From the NCBI GenBank assembly GCA_964017145.1, contig OZ024851.1, positions 806,001 to 870,000 on the forward strand: a DNA stretch of 64,000 nt, given 5' to 3'. The notes under the pieces are model-generated. The model was not told the origin of the DNA, did no database searches, and saw only the letters and a list, made by a program, of their open reading frames with translations. A program made the translations under genes and the position numbers. Positions 45,052 to 60,062 of the stretch are shown one piece after another. This DNA is from Agrocybe praecox. Taxonomy: Eukaryota > Basidiomycota > Agaricomycetes > Agaricales > Agrocybaceae. Positions within the stretch are counted from its first letter, which is position 1. Each line of letters starts with the position of its first letter.

Positions 45052-47316
45052 ATGTCGGACGATGGGACAAGCTGGAAGGTAAGCCATTGATTTGGCATCA
45101 TGAAATCTCTGTATATAACATGGAATTTCTCTCCTAAGGGGCCTCTCGAGGAAATTAAGGCTCAGCAGCATCTCATACGTTCTCCAAACCTAAAGGACCC
45201 AGGATACATTCGTCAGAGAGCCCAGAAGAAGCTATGGGTACGCGAACGTATCGCATCGCTTCTGGACCCAAACTCGTTCGTCGAAGTTGGATCTATCACT
45301 GGGAAGCCTGTTTATGACGAGAAGGGTGACCTCGAGTCATTTGTCTCTGCGTATGTTTGTTTAAGTTCACCGTTAATATATCACTGAATTCTTACATGAA
45401 TTCATCGCCAGGAACTCGGTGACAGGTTGGGGACGCGTTAGAGGGCGAAAAGTATTTGTCACCGCGGATGATTTTAGTGTGAGAGGAGGACATGCGGATG
45501 GAGGAATTTTCATGAAAGCACCATACGGGGAGGTACGTTGTGTTGGGTTTCAACATGATTCTAAGTATCAGTCCTTACCTCAACAGACTTTAGCGCTGAA
45601 AGCCAAAGTTCCTCTTGTAAGTAGTATCAGATGACCAACTGCCATTTCTTGACGCGCGATACTCCAGATTCGCTTATTGGATGGTTCCAGCGGAGGAGGA
45701 AGCGTCGCAACCTGTGATGAACCAGTTCAAAACCTGCAAAACCACCGCTAATATTTCACTAGATTTGACTATGGGTGCGACATATATTCCCGGCCTCGCG
45801 GGTCTTGGAAGAAGCATGGATACTCTAGGTGCCGTGCCCATTGCATCGGCTCTACTTGGTCCCGTAGTCGGGCTAGCTGCAGCAAAGACCGCAATTAGCC
45901 ACTTCAGGTGTGTTAAATACAGAATTACAGAAACATTATATTAATTAAACCCAGTATCATGGTCAAAGGTTTAAGTCAGCTCTTTGCAGCCGGTCCACCG
46001 GTGGTTAAACAAGCGACGTTCGAAGATCTATCGAAGGAAGAGTTGGGTGGATGGGAAATCCACGCTACGAACGGTACGGTGGACAACGTTGCAACATCCG
46101 AGCTCGACGCATTCCATCAAATTCGTGCTTTCCTTTCTTATCTCCCTTCTTCCATCTTTGAGCACCCACCAACTTTTTCATCCATGGACGTGCCCGAGCG
46201 CAGAGAAGAAGGATTGATTGGTATCATACCACGACGGAGAGCCAGGCCGTATGATATTCGCAAACTTATTGTTCTCATTGTAGACATGGACGGCAATCCT
46301 TATCCAAACTCTTCCTCGTCGTTTTTTGAAATCGGATCGAGTTGGGGACGGTGCATTATTACGGGTTTTGCGAGATTGGCAGGACACCCTGTAGGCATTC
46401 TTAGCAGTGATTGCATGGTAAATGGAGGTATGTCCATTATACAAACTTTATGTGTATCATACTCAATTATTTGGGTGTGCTAGGTGCTATCGATGCTTTC
46501 GGCAGTCAGAAAACAACCAAATTCGCCACTCTGTGCAATCACTTTGGGTATGTAGTTGATCGTTTAAAGTGAGCTGCGCGAACTCAAAAACAATTGAAGT
46601 CTTCCCATTCTTAATTTGGTCGACCAACCTGGATTTGCGATAGGTTTCTAATTTGTAGTAACTATTCGGCACACATTGAACACTTGACATTTTTGTTAGG
46701 TTCGCTTGCAGAACGTATGGCAACTATCAAACACGGAGCGGCGGCAATGGCTGCTCTATATCATGCAAGCATCCCGATATACACCGTCGTACTTCGACGA
46801 GCATTCGGAGTAGCTGGAGGGGCGTTCGCCGATCCAGAGGATGGGACCGGAGCGCGCGTATCTTGGTAATCCTTCCCCTCCATTTAAAGAATCTCAGCTT
46901 TGCTAATTCTTAACCCTACGCTAAAGGCCATCAGGCGACTGGGGAAGTCTGCCGCTCGAAGGCGGTATTGAAGCTGCCTATAAACGCCAACTGGACGGTG
47001 CTGCATCATACGAAGAACGCGAAAAGATAATGAGTGATTTATTGGCCAAATTTGAAGACGTGCGAAGTCCATTGAAGACGGCTCACAAATTTGGAATTGA
47101 GGAGATTATCGATCCACGCGATACGAGGCCACTAGCCTGCGAAGTGAGTAAACCGATTTCGGAAGCGTTCTAATTCTTATCACTGACGTACATTTTATTG
47201 GAACCCTGTTCGAGCAGTGGGCATTGCATGTCTATGAGCACATTCTACCACAGCTGTTGACTAAACGACAAGCCGATTATGGCAAGGAGGGACGTCCTCC
47301 AGGATACAAATTATAA
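45052..47316 (+). CDS. acyl-CoA carboxylase beta subunit (carboxyltransferase)
   Basis: Twelve exons: 45052-45078, 45139-45350, 45412-45532, 45587-45616, 45668-45713, 45763-45907, 45955-46427, 46484-46547, 46600-46643, 46700-46865, 46927-47143 and 47218-47316 (547 aa), all GT..AG and in phase. Visible blocks: RERIASLLDPNSFVEVG, DDFSVRGGHADGG, IRLLDGSSGGGSVATYLTMGA, ALLGPVVGLAAAKTAISHF, LFAAGPPVVK, LNLVDQPGFAIGSLAERM, and the C-terminal RDTRPLACEWALHVYEHIL. These are the two crotonase-like halves of MCC-beta/PCC-beta carboxyltransferases, which move carboxyl from biotin to an acyl-CoA. The start MSDDGTSWK is not a mitochondrial presequence; an upstream exon cannot be excluded. The divergent alpha gene encodes its obvious partner. 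Confidence 0.9.
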
Positions 47317-48329
47317 TCTCTAAGGAGATTGCTGAGAATACGACTGGCAGTACTATGTATTTTACGATCTTGATCTTGATGATTTCTAGTAGGCCTCTAA
47401 TTACTTCGGCTTTTACGTATACATGTAGGAACTTGAAGAACTTCCCGCGGTCTACACTTGAATAAGGAACATGGATTTCTCACCGGCACCTTATACATTC
47501 TTTGATTACCTATTCCTATTCTTTGGTCGTTCCTTATCTCTCTCCTATTCATCATTGAATAATAATGGAGAGGTCAGTGAGGGGACCCTGAGATACTACT
47601 TACGAGCGCGGCGAGCAGCCCCGGCCATCAGTGATGTCGACGCGAATCTCTGATGTGCATTTCCAAATCTGGACATGACGGGACTTTGTCGCAAAACACG
47701 TTGCTGCAGTACATACCACTGGTGCAGTACGCTCACCATTTAGAATAGACCACATACCATTAAAGACTTTATATTAGATACTATCACGTGCTTACTGTAA
47801 AAGTGGTCATACACATACATGAGCCACGGATTAGACTGTGTAGTTGGTGTGGTTTTATATTATCTATTTGGGCTTCGTTATTCCGAAAACTTGTTGCCTA
47901 TTTTCCATGGACCCATAACTCATGAACAGGTGCCATTCTCCAGCCTGTGAATTGATCTTTTTATATCCATCATCATCCATTACTCATTTAGAATTACATA
48001 TCGGCTCACTGTACCGCATTGCCGGACTCATGTTGAGCTTGGAAGGTACTTCGGGCATAATACCAATCGCAAAACGATCTTACTAGTACTGTCATTCATA
48101 TATTATTGGTTTACAATCATGTACACGCGGTCATTGTCTATTTATGTAGAGCCTAATATTCAATGCCATCTAGGTAAAACCAAAGATGATGATGCACTTA
48201 AGTATTAAAATTAGAAGAACATGGAGGTTCAAACCGAGTATCTTGCATCATTTTGACAGAAATATTATACAAAGTGCAGGAACTTGTATGACGGTTACCG
48301 GTATAATATGAGAGGGGTCTATCTGTGCA
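47317..48329. other. intergenic, no gene recognised
   Basis: AT-rich; contains the 3' ends of two convergent genes. The open frame 47471-47653 is not supported. Confidence 0.45.
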
Positions 48330-50420
48330 TTATACCAATGGATAGATGCACGCGTCTTTCAACCCTGCACGGTTAACATGTTCACCGCTCATAACTCCAT
48401 GCACATAGCAGCCTCCAATCACTTCCCAGCGACCATTTTCTCTTGCGCGTAGAATAAACGGCACTTCACCTCCTTGAAGGATGCAGACCAGGTCTCCAGG
48501 GACTGACGCAGCTGGAGCCAAGCCAATGTACCCTGATTTTGTGATTATGAACGATCGATACGTAGTGACGAGTCCGACTGTGGCTTGGTATCTTCGTATG
48601 TCTAATAGAACCTTTTCGCTCCATCGAGGGGGATCCCAATCACCACACCAAAAATCAAGGGATAGATCGTAACCCTTCGGGGCGATGGAAGACTTGAAGA
48701 CCCCATTATCGGTTTCAAAATATTGATTGGTGATGAGAGTACGCCTGAATGCATCAGAGCGGTGTAGCTTTGTCGGGTATGGGCTGTTTGGGTAAGATGA
48801 AAAGGCCTGCCTCCATCGAAGGACAGCGGAAAGAAGTGCATGGTAAGATTCTGGTTGCGCATGAAGAGGCACTGAAATGACTTCTAAATCAGTATACTCC
48901 GGGAGTACACCGATGTTCGGTGCAGGGTCGGCGTAAGCAACCTCATCTAAACGTATACCACGTGCAATCAGCGCCTTTTCGTCTTTGTTATACCTTGTGT
49001 GAAAAGGCGGGTTCCTGAAATTGTAACCGTTAGAGTCACCATCTACTGTCGCCGCTGCTACACGCGTCAACAATGACTTATTGACCCTTGGGAACAAGAC
49101 CACCATAATAAGAAGCCCAATACCATAGGAAAGTTGTTTGTTGGTTAAGGGTATGCGACCATAAAGTCGTCTGTTCAACCGGCTCCAGAGTAAATCCGGG
49201 CTGGCGCTAAAACCCAGTAAGGGGAGAGGGATGTTATATCCAAGGTTTGTCAGATTTGGCACCCAGGAAGGAAACTCTGAGTTCCGGGGATGGGACTGAG
49301 CATACTGCAGAGACTGAATATTGTTATTTGCTTGCACTATGTGGGCAAAGGCTTCTATAGATATCTCTTGATCAGTTAACCGAGAATAGTCAACCGTAAT
49401 AGCTTCGCTATCAGATGGCGTGACTAGACCAAGTAGTCCGTATATCTTGTCGCGAGGTTTGCTTGAGTGAAAAGGACCTGTGATTTGCAATGCTTCCCAT
49501 AATGCCAGTCCAAGGGATGGCCCTCTCATTTTCTTCTGCATATCTGGCCACTTGAGGAGAACGGTGTAGAATGGTGTTTGGGGTGGCATGAAAGTCCAAT
49601 TGCTGACATGGGAGTGGGTAATTGTACGTCTGACGTAATTCTCCTTCGAAGCGAGCCGAACGAACGAATCGAGTCTGGCTTCCTTGTGGCCACATAGGAC
49701 AATAACATCGCTGCTCAGAAACGCTTCTTGAACAACCCATATTCGGCTCCACCACGTCCGTGAAAAAAGATGCTCCAGAGCACGGGAAGGGGTCTCAATA
49801 CTCTCGAAATTAAAACTGGGATCCTTGATGTCGATGGAATCGCAAGAGGTGATAAAATCCATGGCTTTATCGCTCTCGTTTGCGGTAGGTCCTAACCATA
49901 TAAACGTTCGTTTTGCTTGGCTATATATACTCCTCATGAGCGAGACTTGATGCGCTTGCTCCTCCAAATCGTTCTAGTTAATGCATATACAATCCGCCCA
50001 TAGCACAACAATTGAATCCGGCTTTCTGAGATGTCGTATTGCACACTCGAAGTTTGGCGTGACCTGGATGCGATGATCATTTACGTTGATAGTGCAGGGA
50101 GTGGGGGATTTATTTCGCGCGATATGATGGTCCCATGCGTAGGATAATGCATCGTAAGAAGGGTTGAATGCGAGAGAAACCTGTCGCAAGGAGCACACGA
50201 TGTCGTCTGACTCCTTTTTGGCTGGGTAAACTACAAGCAAACGAATCTCGTTCCTTGCATGATCGAGAGGGATGTATAACTTATCGGATGGGTTCAAGTC
50301 GGTTCTGCGTATGGTCCTATCATGGAGAGATGGAAAGTAAGCTATTTTGTATTTCTTGTGGTATTTAGGAGAAGGATTGAAGAACGTTGCAACTGTTAGG
50401 GACGAGAAAAAAAGAAACAT
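48330..50420 (-). pseudogene. HET-domain gene with a nonsense codon
   Basis: One continuous frame of 697 codons from ATG at 50420 to the stop at 48330, interrupted by a single TAG at 49974-49976. The HET domain is clear: YDALSYAWD, then WADCICIN, then the TAG, then NDLEEQAHQVSLMRSIYSQAKRTFIWLG, and TWWSRIWVVQEA and RDKIYGLLGLV. The usual family sequence at the break is CINQ, so CAG (Gln) to TAG is the simplest reading. No GT..AG intron can remove it without destroying the conserved block. HET proteins trigger incompatibility-type cell death when non-self is met. The N-terminus has a hydrophobic stretch (MFLFFSSLTVATFF) that may be an anchor. Unless read-through or RNA editing occurs, the allele is null. 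Confidence 0.85.
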
Positions 50421-52794
50421 AAGTATAGAGTTGTAGGTTTGAGCGATATGCTCGCAATACCCTGACTTATATAGGGAATACTACTACCCATCCGCATACT
50501 CCGGAACAAATACATTCAAAACACGTTTCCACGCTTACCTGTATCCCATTTCGCCAACTACCGTGCTAAATTGGAAGAAGCCAGAAAAGATACAAGAGAA
50601 AGGAAAATGTAAGCTAGAATAATTGAGATTCAGAAGAAGTCGGAGTGAATTATCTAAATTACTTGAGATATTGAATGGCGATTTAGCGATGACCGTAATG
50701 AGCAACGGCAAGGGAAAGCGAATCAGAATATTTAACGCCAGCATGCCCCTCCGGGAGGAGAGAAATGGAGAGAAAACAAAAACCCTGGGAGACGCGACGC
50801 GTGCTATAAATAGCGTTTCTTTCCATATCAAGGTATGCGCCAGCTCAAATCGAAGGAATGTAAAAACCAACAAAGAAGAAATAATACAACAGAAGAATAA
50901 AGGAATCAGATATATAGAGCTTACCTACAACTCCCCAAAGTCGCGTTTCGGGCCCCCCGCACTTTTCTTCTTTGATTTCTCGCTTGTCTCTGTCAAAATC
51001 CTTGACCTAGTGACCCATTAAGAAAAATATAGTAAGTATATTCCAGGCAGCACATGCTAATCTGGTTACATAATGACGGTCCTTTTACCATTTTATTTTA
51101 TTTTCCCAGAACAACTGGACCTCCTGCCCTCCCAACGCGTCTTCTAACTCCTATCGTAGCGTAGGAGGTGTCGGCCTCCCCAGAGCCTTATCCAGCTTAA
51201 ATCGTCTGGTGAGGTATACGGCTATGCTCCACTATGGTCTGTACCTGCAGGAGCACTGGGAGCCCGGGACGTGGCGAGGACCTATTCGGATGAGACGTGG
51301 TAGAATTTTACAGGTTAATCCTGTCTGTTGTCGGTGGATAATGTTATATAAAAATTTACATATAAGCTGCTCGTGGGGAGGATGACAAACAAAAGTTCTC
51401 AAATCGGGGAGAAAACTAAGAGATAGTTCAAGAAAGAATGATCAGTCACATACAGTAACGTCAGGTGACTTCAAAGGAAATACCCGAAGAACTTGTGACT
51501 ACAAAACTTCAAGCTTTCAAAATTTCGAAAATTTCAAGGTGCATTGTCCATTGTCGTGGTCGTCTGACGCAAGACCTGCTGAGGCAGACCGGCGGCTCTT
51601 CATTCTTTCCTCTGCTTATCTGCACCATTCCAATGCACTTCTCATATTAGCTTGTCTTCGTTTCTTTACTAATTCTCAGGAAAACAGCAAGCACTTACTA
51701 GCAAAAGTTCAACAACTCTCTTTCTGCCCAGTGCCCAAAGATGACGCAGTGTCAAACCATAGTATCCCTATTCAAAATATTCAACGTCCATGGTCGTTAG
51801 GTAATCAGACAGTCGGTTATCCGCTCTGTTCAAGCTCTGTTGGCCTGTTTCCCAAGGATCATTTGAAACGGGAACAGGCTTCCAAAAAAATGAGGGGATC
51901 CACATTTACGACACAGTGTACAGTGGCAGGCTCAATGGTCCCCAATGATCTTCTGTGAGCGTCCTATTTTGCGCCAGGAATTTGTCTTTTGCCTGATGGG
52001 TCAATACCTTGAATACATCAGTTGGAATCATGTCACTATCATATCGACAGAAAATTAACAGGTCTAGCTTGTAGAAAAAGATCCTGCCTAGCAATGTCGT
52101 CTATGCTCGCTGACACCATTGGTATCCCATTTGGAAACGTAGTCAGATGTGCTCCGTCGGAAATCAAAGAGACTCTGGCATTTTAGAACTCGAAGCAGTC
52201 GCCGCCGTTGACTATCAGAAGATGCACTAGATGGTACTATCCATGAATCGTAAAAATTGAACGCTGCAAGGTTATTCACTTTCGGGTTGTCCTGTATGAG
52301 AGGGCAGACTTCATTCTACGGCCGGCCACGATCTCGAGCAGATTATGTATGGGAGTTGAAAAAACGTTGAGAACTGCCACAACCGACGAGCACCCTCGAC
52401 TCGCTTATTTGATGTATAACAACAACTTCTTGAAGCGCTGGCTGTGTACATAAAAATAACTTCTCAGCTGCTTTCGGTTTGTGTATCCTTGTCATAAGTA
52501 ATACTGTCGCGACGGTGATAATAAATAGGGGATTGGCCGCTTGAATACAGGTTAGCATTTCAACGGTTCGAATTTGTACAATTCAGCTGTCGATTCCTTG
52601 ATGGAAGATAAGTAGAATCACTTTGCAATGCCCACAGAAGCTATCTCAGAAAAACCTTTTCGCTAGAGGAAATAAGAATCTGAAAGGAGTAGTGGGTTGT
52701 TAAGTGCCAACGAGGGGATAAATTATGTACATGGTAAGTACTCTATGGTAACAATTATAGTAAGGTAAATACGACACAATACGAAATAAAGAAA
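50421..52794. other. intergenic, no supported gene
   Basis: About 2.4 kb. Several 60-140 codon frames exist (51465-51650, 51539-51958 on plus; 51906-52558 on minus) but none shows a domain or consistent splice sites. No tRNA is seen. The 3' end of the helicase gene is expected near 52700-52795. Confidence 0.4.
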
Positions 52795-55700
52795 TCAATC
52801 AATATTTCTCCAATCCGACTTTTTACTCACCCTTCCTCTTGACTGCCACTGCGCTCCTGCGCCACCGAATGACGACGACGACGACCGCCGTTCATTGAAA
52901 CCGCCTCTATCAGAGCTCCTACTTCGCTGGTTGTACCCGCCTCGATCATTTCTATCGTTGCTAAATGACGACCGACCGCCATCTTCCCAGCTAGACTCTT
53001 TCCGTCTCGAGAACAGCTTTTCTTGCGTCAGACCAGCCCGTGTACCTTTGGCATAGCCATAGCCGGAATCGGTGAATGCGTTCGAACGGGAGCCACCAGA
53101 GGAAGAGGAGGATAGCCACGAGTTAGCAGCGTTGGAACCACGATATGATGATCCTTGACTGACACTGCCGGCGTTCCTAGTTCCATAGGGCGAGGAAGAG
53201 TACGGTGAAGAAGAGTAGGAGGAGGACGGGGAGGAGGAATAAGAGGAAGAGGGGTTCCTGTCTTTATTTCCCCAGCCTCCTGAGGACCTCCTATCCCTCA
53301 TCATACCACCACCACCACCACCACCCCTCTCAGCACTCTCTACCATTTCCCTCAAATTCCTGCTAATGTTGGGTTCCCTTTCCAAACCCCACATATCGAC
53401 CCACATCCCCTTCAAGCCCCTCAGAACCTCGCGGATTTCCAGGCCAATGTCGCGGGATTTTCCAAGGAAGAACCCAATCTGCGAACAGTACCCTTGCCCA
53501 ACACGATCGGGGTCCTGAGCAGCGAGCGCGTGTTGTACCTGTCCAGCAAGGATAGGGATCTCTGCGACGCTGGCCTGGGTATATTTCCCACCAACACTCG
53601 CAGCCTTTTCCTCCAACTCCTTCTGCACATCACCCGTCGTCACAGCCCCCAAACCAAACTTGCCCAGCCGCCTCCTCACAAAGCCCATCTCGAAAGGCAT
53701 CAGCACCAAATCGCCTCTGCCTTGCCTGTTCGAGCCTCGTCCGGTCCTGCCAACCCTGTGGACATACACGTCCTCGCTCGCAGGCGCTCCGACTTGGATG
53801 ACTCTCGTCACACCTGGATAATCCACCCCACGCGCAGACACGTCGGAGGTGACAAGCACTTTCGCGCCTCCTCCAAGAAGCAGGGTTGCGTGTTCTTTCT
53901 GCATTGCCTGTAATCGAGGAGACGATGGGCGAGGAGGCCACCTTGAACCCGTGGCGCCGTACCCGAGCTCCTTCTTCATCCGGCGAGCGAGCTCTTCAGG
54001 CGTAGGAATATCCTTCTCACCACGGAAGCCAGCAGACACCTTCATGCGCTGGCGCATCTCAAGCTTGGCGTGCATCTCGAAGATCTGCGTCCCAGGGACG
54101 AAGGTTGCGGCTTTTCCAGTGGACATACCACAAGGGAGGACATCCAGCGATTTCCGAAGCACATCAGCGAACAAGTTCACCATGTTCGTCGTGCTCAGGA
54201 AGATGATGACCTTGCTCTTATTTCCTTTCCTAATATCCCCGTCGTGCGATGACGAAGCATGCTCGAGCTGATCAAGCGCAATCAACCTCAACACATGCGG
54301 CAAGAGTTCGTCTGCGCTCTTCAGCACCGTATGGAATTGTGGGATGTGTGCATGCACGGGTGAGTCGTCCTTGCTAACGCAATTCACGAATTCGTGGTCC
54401 TTCGAGAGCGTACGTTGTGCGATGGACTGGATAGCGGAAGAAACGGTGGCGGAAAATAGGAAAGTCTGACGCTGGGAGGAAGGAGGGAGGAAGGCTGCGA
54501 TACGCTCAATGTCTTCGCGGAAACCCATGTCCAAGAGGGTATCAGCTTCGTCTAGGACAAACTATATCATGCGTTAGTATTGTTTTGGAAAGAAAATTCT
54601 GAACGCACCAAACGACAACCCTGGAACGCATCCTTAAACCCGTTTTCTGAATTGATCAGATCCAACAACCTCCCAGGGGTAGCAACTACCACATCCTTCC
54701 TCCCGCCTTTATTACCCGGCGGGCCACGATTTCCCTCCCGCTGATCATTCCTAGATCTAGTATTAATCTTGCCCGAGTCGCCGTGCCATGCACCCAGCTG
54801 CATTCTCTTATTCTCTCCTCCAAGCAAAACTTGGACATTCCACCCAGTATGGTGGCTTGTCAAATTCTGGGCCTCTACCGCAATCTGGGTCGCCAGCTCG
54901 CGCGTTGGGGAGATGATCAATGTGCCAACATTCTCCCTCGCATACTTCGCCTCGGCCTGCGCCAGCTCGGTAGGGCTGAGTGTCGTACCAGCAGATGCAG
55001 CATCTGCAGATATCCGTGCAGTGTGTGAAGAAAGCTGTGCGAGACGAGCTTCGATGGCTGGGACGAGGAATGCCATAGTCTTTCCTGTTCCGGTCTTCGC
55101 TTTCACCAGTAGATCCTTGGGCAGTGGATCAACGTCACGCATGTATCCCAGATCATATTTGCCACCTCCATCGGAGTGATGCACATGTTCACGGTCCATC
55201 GCCAACCCAGGCAACATCGGCAAGATCTTCGCCTGCACAGGGCTCATGTGGGTGTGCTGGAAGGGGGCGACGGTAATTGCTTTGAGGGTGTGTGGGTGGA
55301 TCGAAGAGGAGATATTCGAGAACGCAAGTGAGGGATCGGCTGTTGAGCTGGCGGTAGCGGGAATTTCTTCTTCGAGGACGTTGACGAGCTCGTCTTGTAC
55401 TGGAGGTTGAAATTGTCCTTGTTCCTCCCTCAAGAGCAATGCCTCAGCCTCGGCTTCAGCGGAGAGGACAATGATGGGTTTAGCAGCGGTTGCGGAGGAT
55501 GCGTGTCTGCTTGACGTAGCGGTAAATGAAGAGGACGAGGTGAGGGAAGGACGAAGGAGTTCGGAGGGGAATAGTTTCCGCGGGTGAGCTGATGAGGTGA
55601 GATGAGTCTTGTATTTTTCTAAGGAACGAAAGAAAGAAGCAAAGAATAATGGGAAATACAAAATGTGGAAAAAAAATACCGACGTCGGGTGATAGATTTT

Positions 55701-56282
55701 AAAGATACAATCGAATTGCTCGAGGACCACCAAAAAGAAACACAGACAGAAAAAGACAAAAAGGAAAGAAAAAAGACGAAGAAAAAGAATGCAGGAATTT
55801 CATAGCCCCCGAATAACAACCTCCGTGCGCCTAGGTCCATCATTACGAAAACAGCAACAGCATTCGAGGCACTAGGTAGATGAGAGAAAGGCAAAGAGTG
55901 GGAAATGGAAGGCAGGAAACAGGAAAAGAAAAAAGATCACTAACGACGCGTCGTCGTCGTGTCGCGATTCTTTTAAAAGATAATAAGTTGATTCAAATTA
56001 AACCAGATACGTCTGACGCCATACCGCGTACAGGGCTCCCCAATACTAAAACAGAATGACAATGGAACTAGAAAGCTTCCAAATCCCCGCAAAAAAACAC
56101 ACGCAAACGACAAAAGAAAAGAAAAGAAAACACTCACAGCTTCTCGTGACAGCAGCCATAACGAAGAGCGACCTCCGTGAGCCTAGGTTTGACATTGTAA
56201 CTCCGGCGGCGGCGCTCGAGGCGCTTGAGGTAGAAACGAGTTTGAGCCCGGACATCTGCATGGAGAGGTGTTTGCTGGCCAT
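52795..56282 (-). CDS. mitochondrial-type DEAD-box RNA helicase (Mss116-like)
   Basis: Four exons: 56138-56282, 56025-56045 (21 nt), 54609-55618 and 52795-54561 (980 aa), all in phase. The first ~50 residues are Ser/Ala/Arg-rich, without acidic residues, a likely mitochondrial presequence. Helicase motifs in order: PFQHTHMSPVQAKILP (Q motif), AKTGTGKT (229-236), PTRELATQ, TPGRLLD, VLDEAD (~394-399), FSATV, VIIFLSTT, DVSARGVDYP and HRVGRTGR. The last ~150 residues are Ser/Gly/Arg/Tyr-rich, as in Mss116 and other RNA chaperone helicases, where a basic tail binds RNA. Expected role: folding and splicing of mitochondrial RNAs. The 21-nt second exon is inferred because it alone gives a stop-free junction. 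Mapping to Mss116 rather than another mitochondrial DEAD protein is moderate. Confidence 0.82.
55801..55874 (-). repeat. diverged copy of the helicase presequence exon
   Basis: On the minus strand this segment encodes SASNAVAVFVMMDLGARRLLF. The real first exon, 350 bases upstream (56151-56226), encodes SASSAAAGVTMSNLGSRRSLF. DNA similarity is strong around acctaggcgcacggagg and acctaggctcacggagg. It lies inside the long second intron. Confidence 0.6.
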
Positions 56283-57020
56283 TTTTTCTTTTGGGTTGTT
56301 ATTCTTGTCGGTTTAAAAATAGGATGGGAGGGTTGGTTTGGTTTGGTGTTTTTAAACTGGTACTGTTATACCTTTGCTGACCAGTCGATGGAAGGTCTTT
56401 TAGTGTCGGGGTATCTGTCGGTTTCCAGCCAAGGCGTTCAAGTAGGTTCAGTTCTAGTCGTGCGCGTAAAACGAAATATCTAGTGAGGAAAGTAGGAGAA
56501 GTAGGAGAAAAGGTGTATAACGACTTTCTCCTTCGTCGTCGTCGTCGTCGTTGGAAGAGAAGTTGGGGAATTTGGAAACAAAAAATATCTGAACGGTTTC
56601 GCTGGACGTCCCGCGTCACGAGACACCTTTTTTTTTCTTCGTGGCAGAGCCTAATTACTCACGCGTAAGCATGATTTGTCAGCAATAGGGTCGGCATTGC
56701 GTACGGCGAAATTTTTGATGATTTAGATCAAACAAATCATTTCAATTGATTTCTGCGTTTTTCCTCGTTGGACGCGTCCGTCGAGTCATTTACTACGACC
56801 AGCACCTCTTACCCATCGGTTCCGAGAAAACAAGAGACATTCGAGTTCTCTTCAAGGCCTTCGTCTTCGCCTTCGTTGGCTAATACATAATATTTGATCT
56901 TCAACGCGATACATTCATCCCTCAGTAAATTCCTTCTTTTGTCGCATTGATCAGGAGATTGAGATAGGACACGACAAATCTCGAATTCACCACAGAAAGA
57001 AAAAGACTACAACGACAAAA
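56283..57020. promoter_or_regulatory. intergenic between divergent helicase and CTP synthase genes
   Basis: 738 bases shared by two divergent housekeeping genes. A run of GTC/GTCGTC repeats lies at about 56534-56553. No strong TATA box is seen. Confidence 0.4.

Positions 57021-60062
<3,042 letters not shown>

Noticed and set aside
50535..51021. Overlapping plus and minus frames of 112-132 codons
   Set aside because: No domain, no family resemblance and composition like the surrounding noncoding DNA.
55619..55894. Separate 91-codon minus-strand gene
   Set aside because: Its only meaningful part is the diverged copy of the helicase presequence; the rest is a pyrimidine-rich intron.
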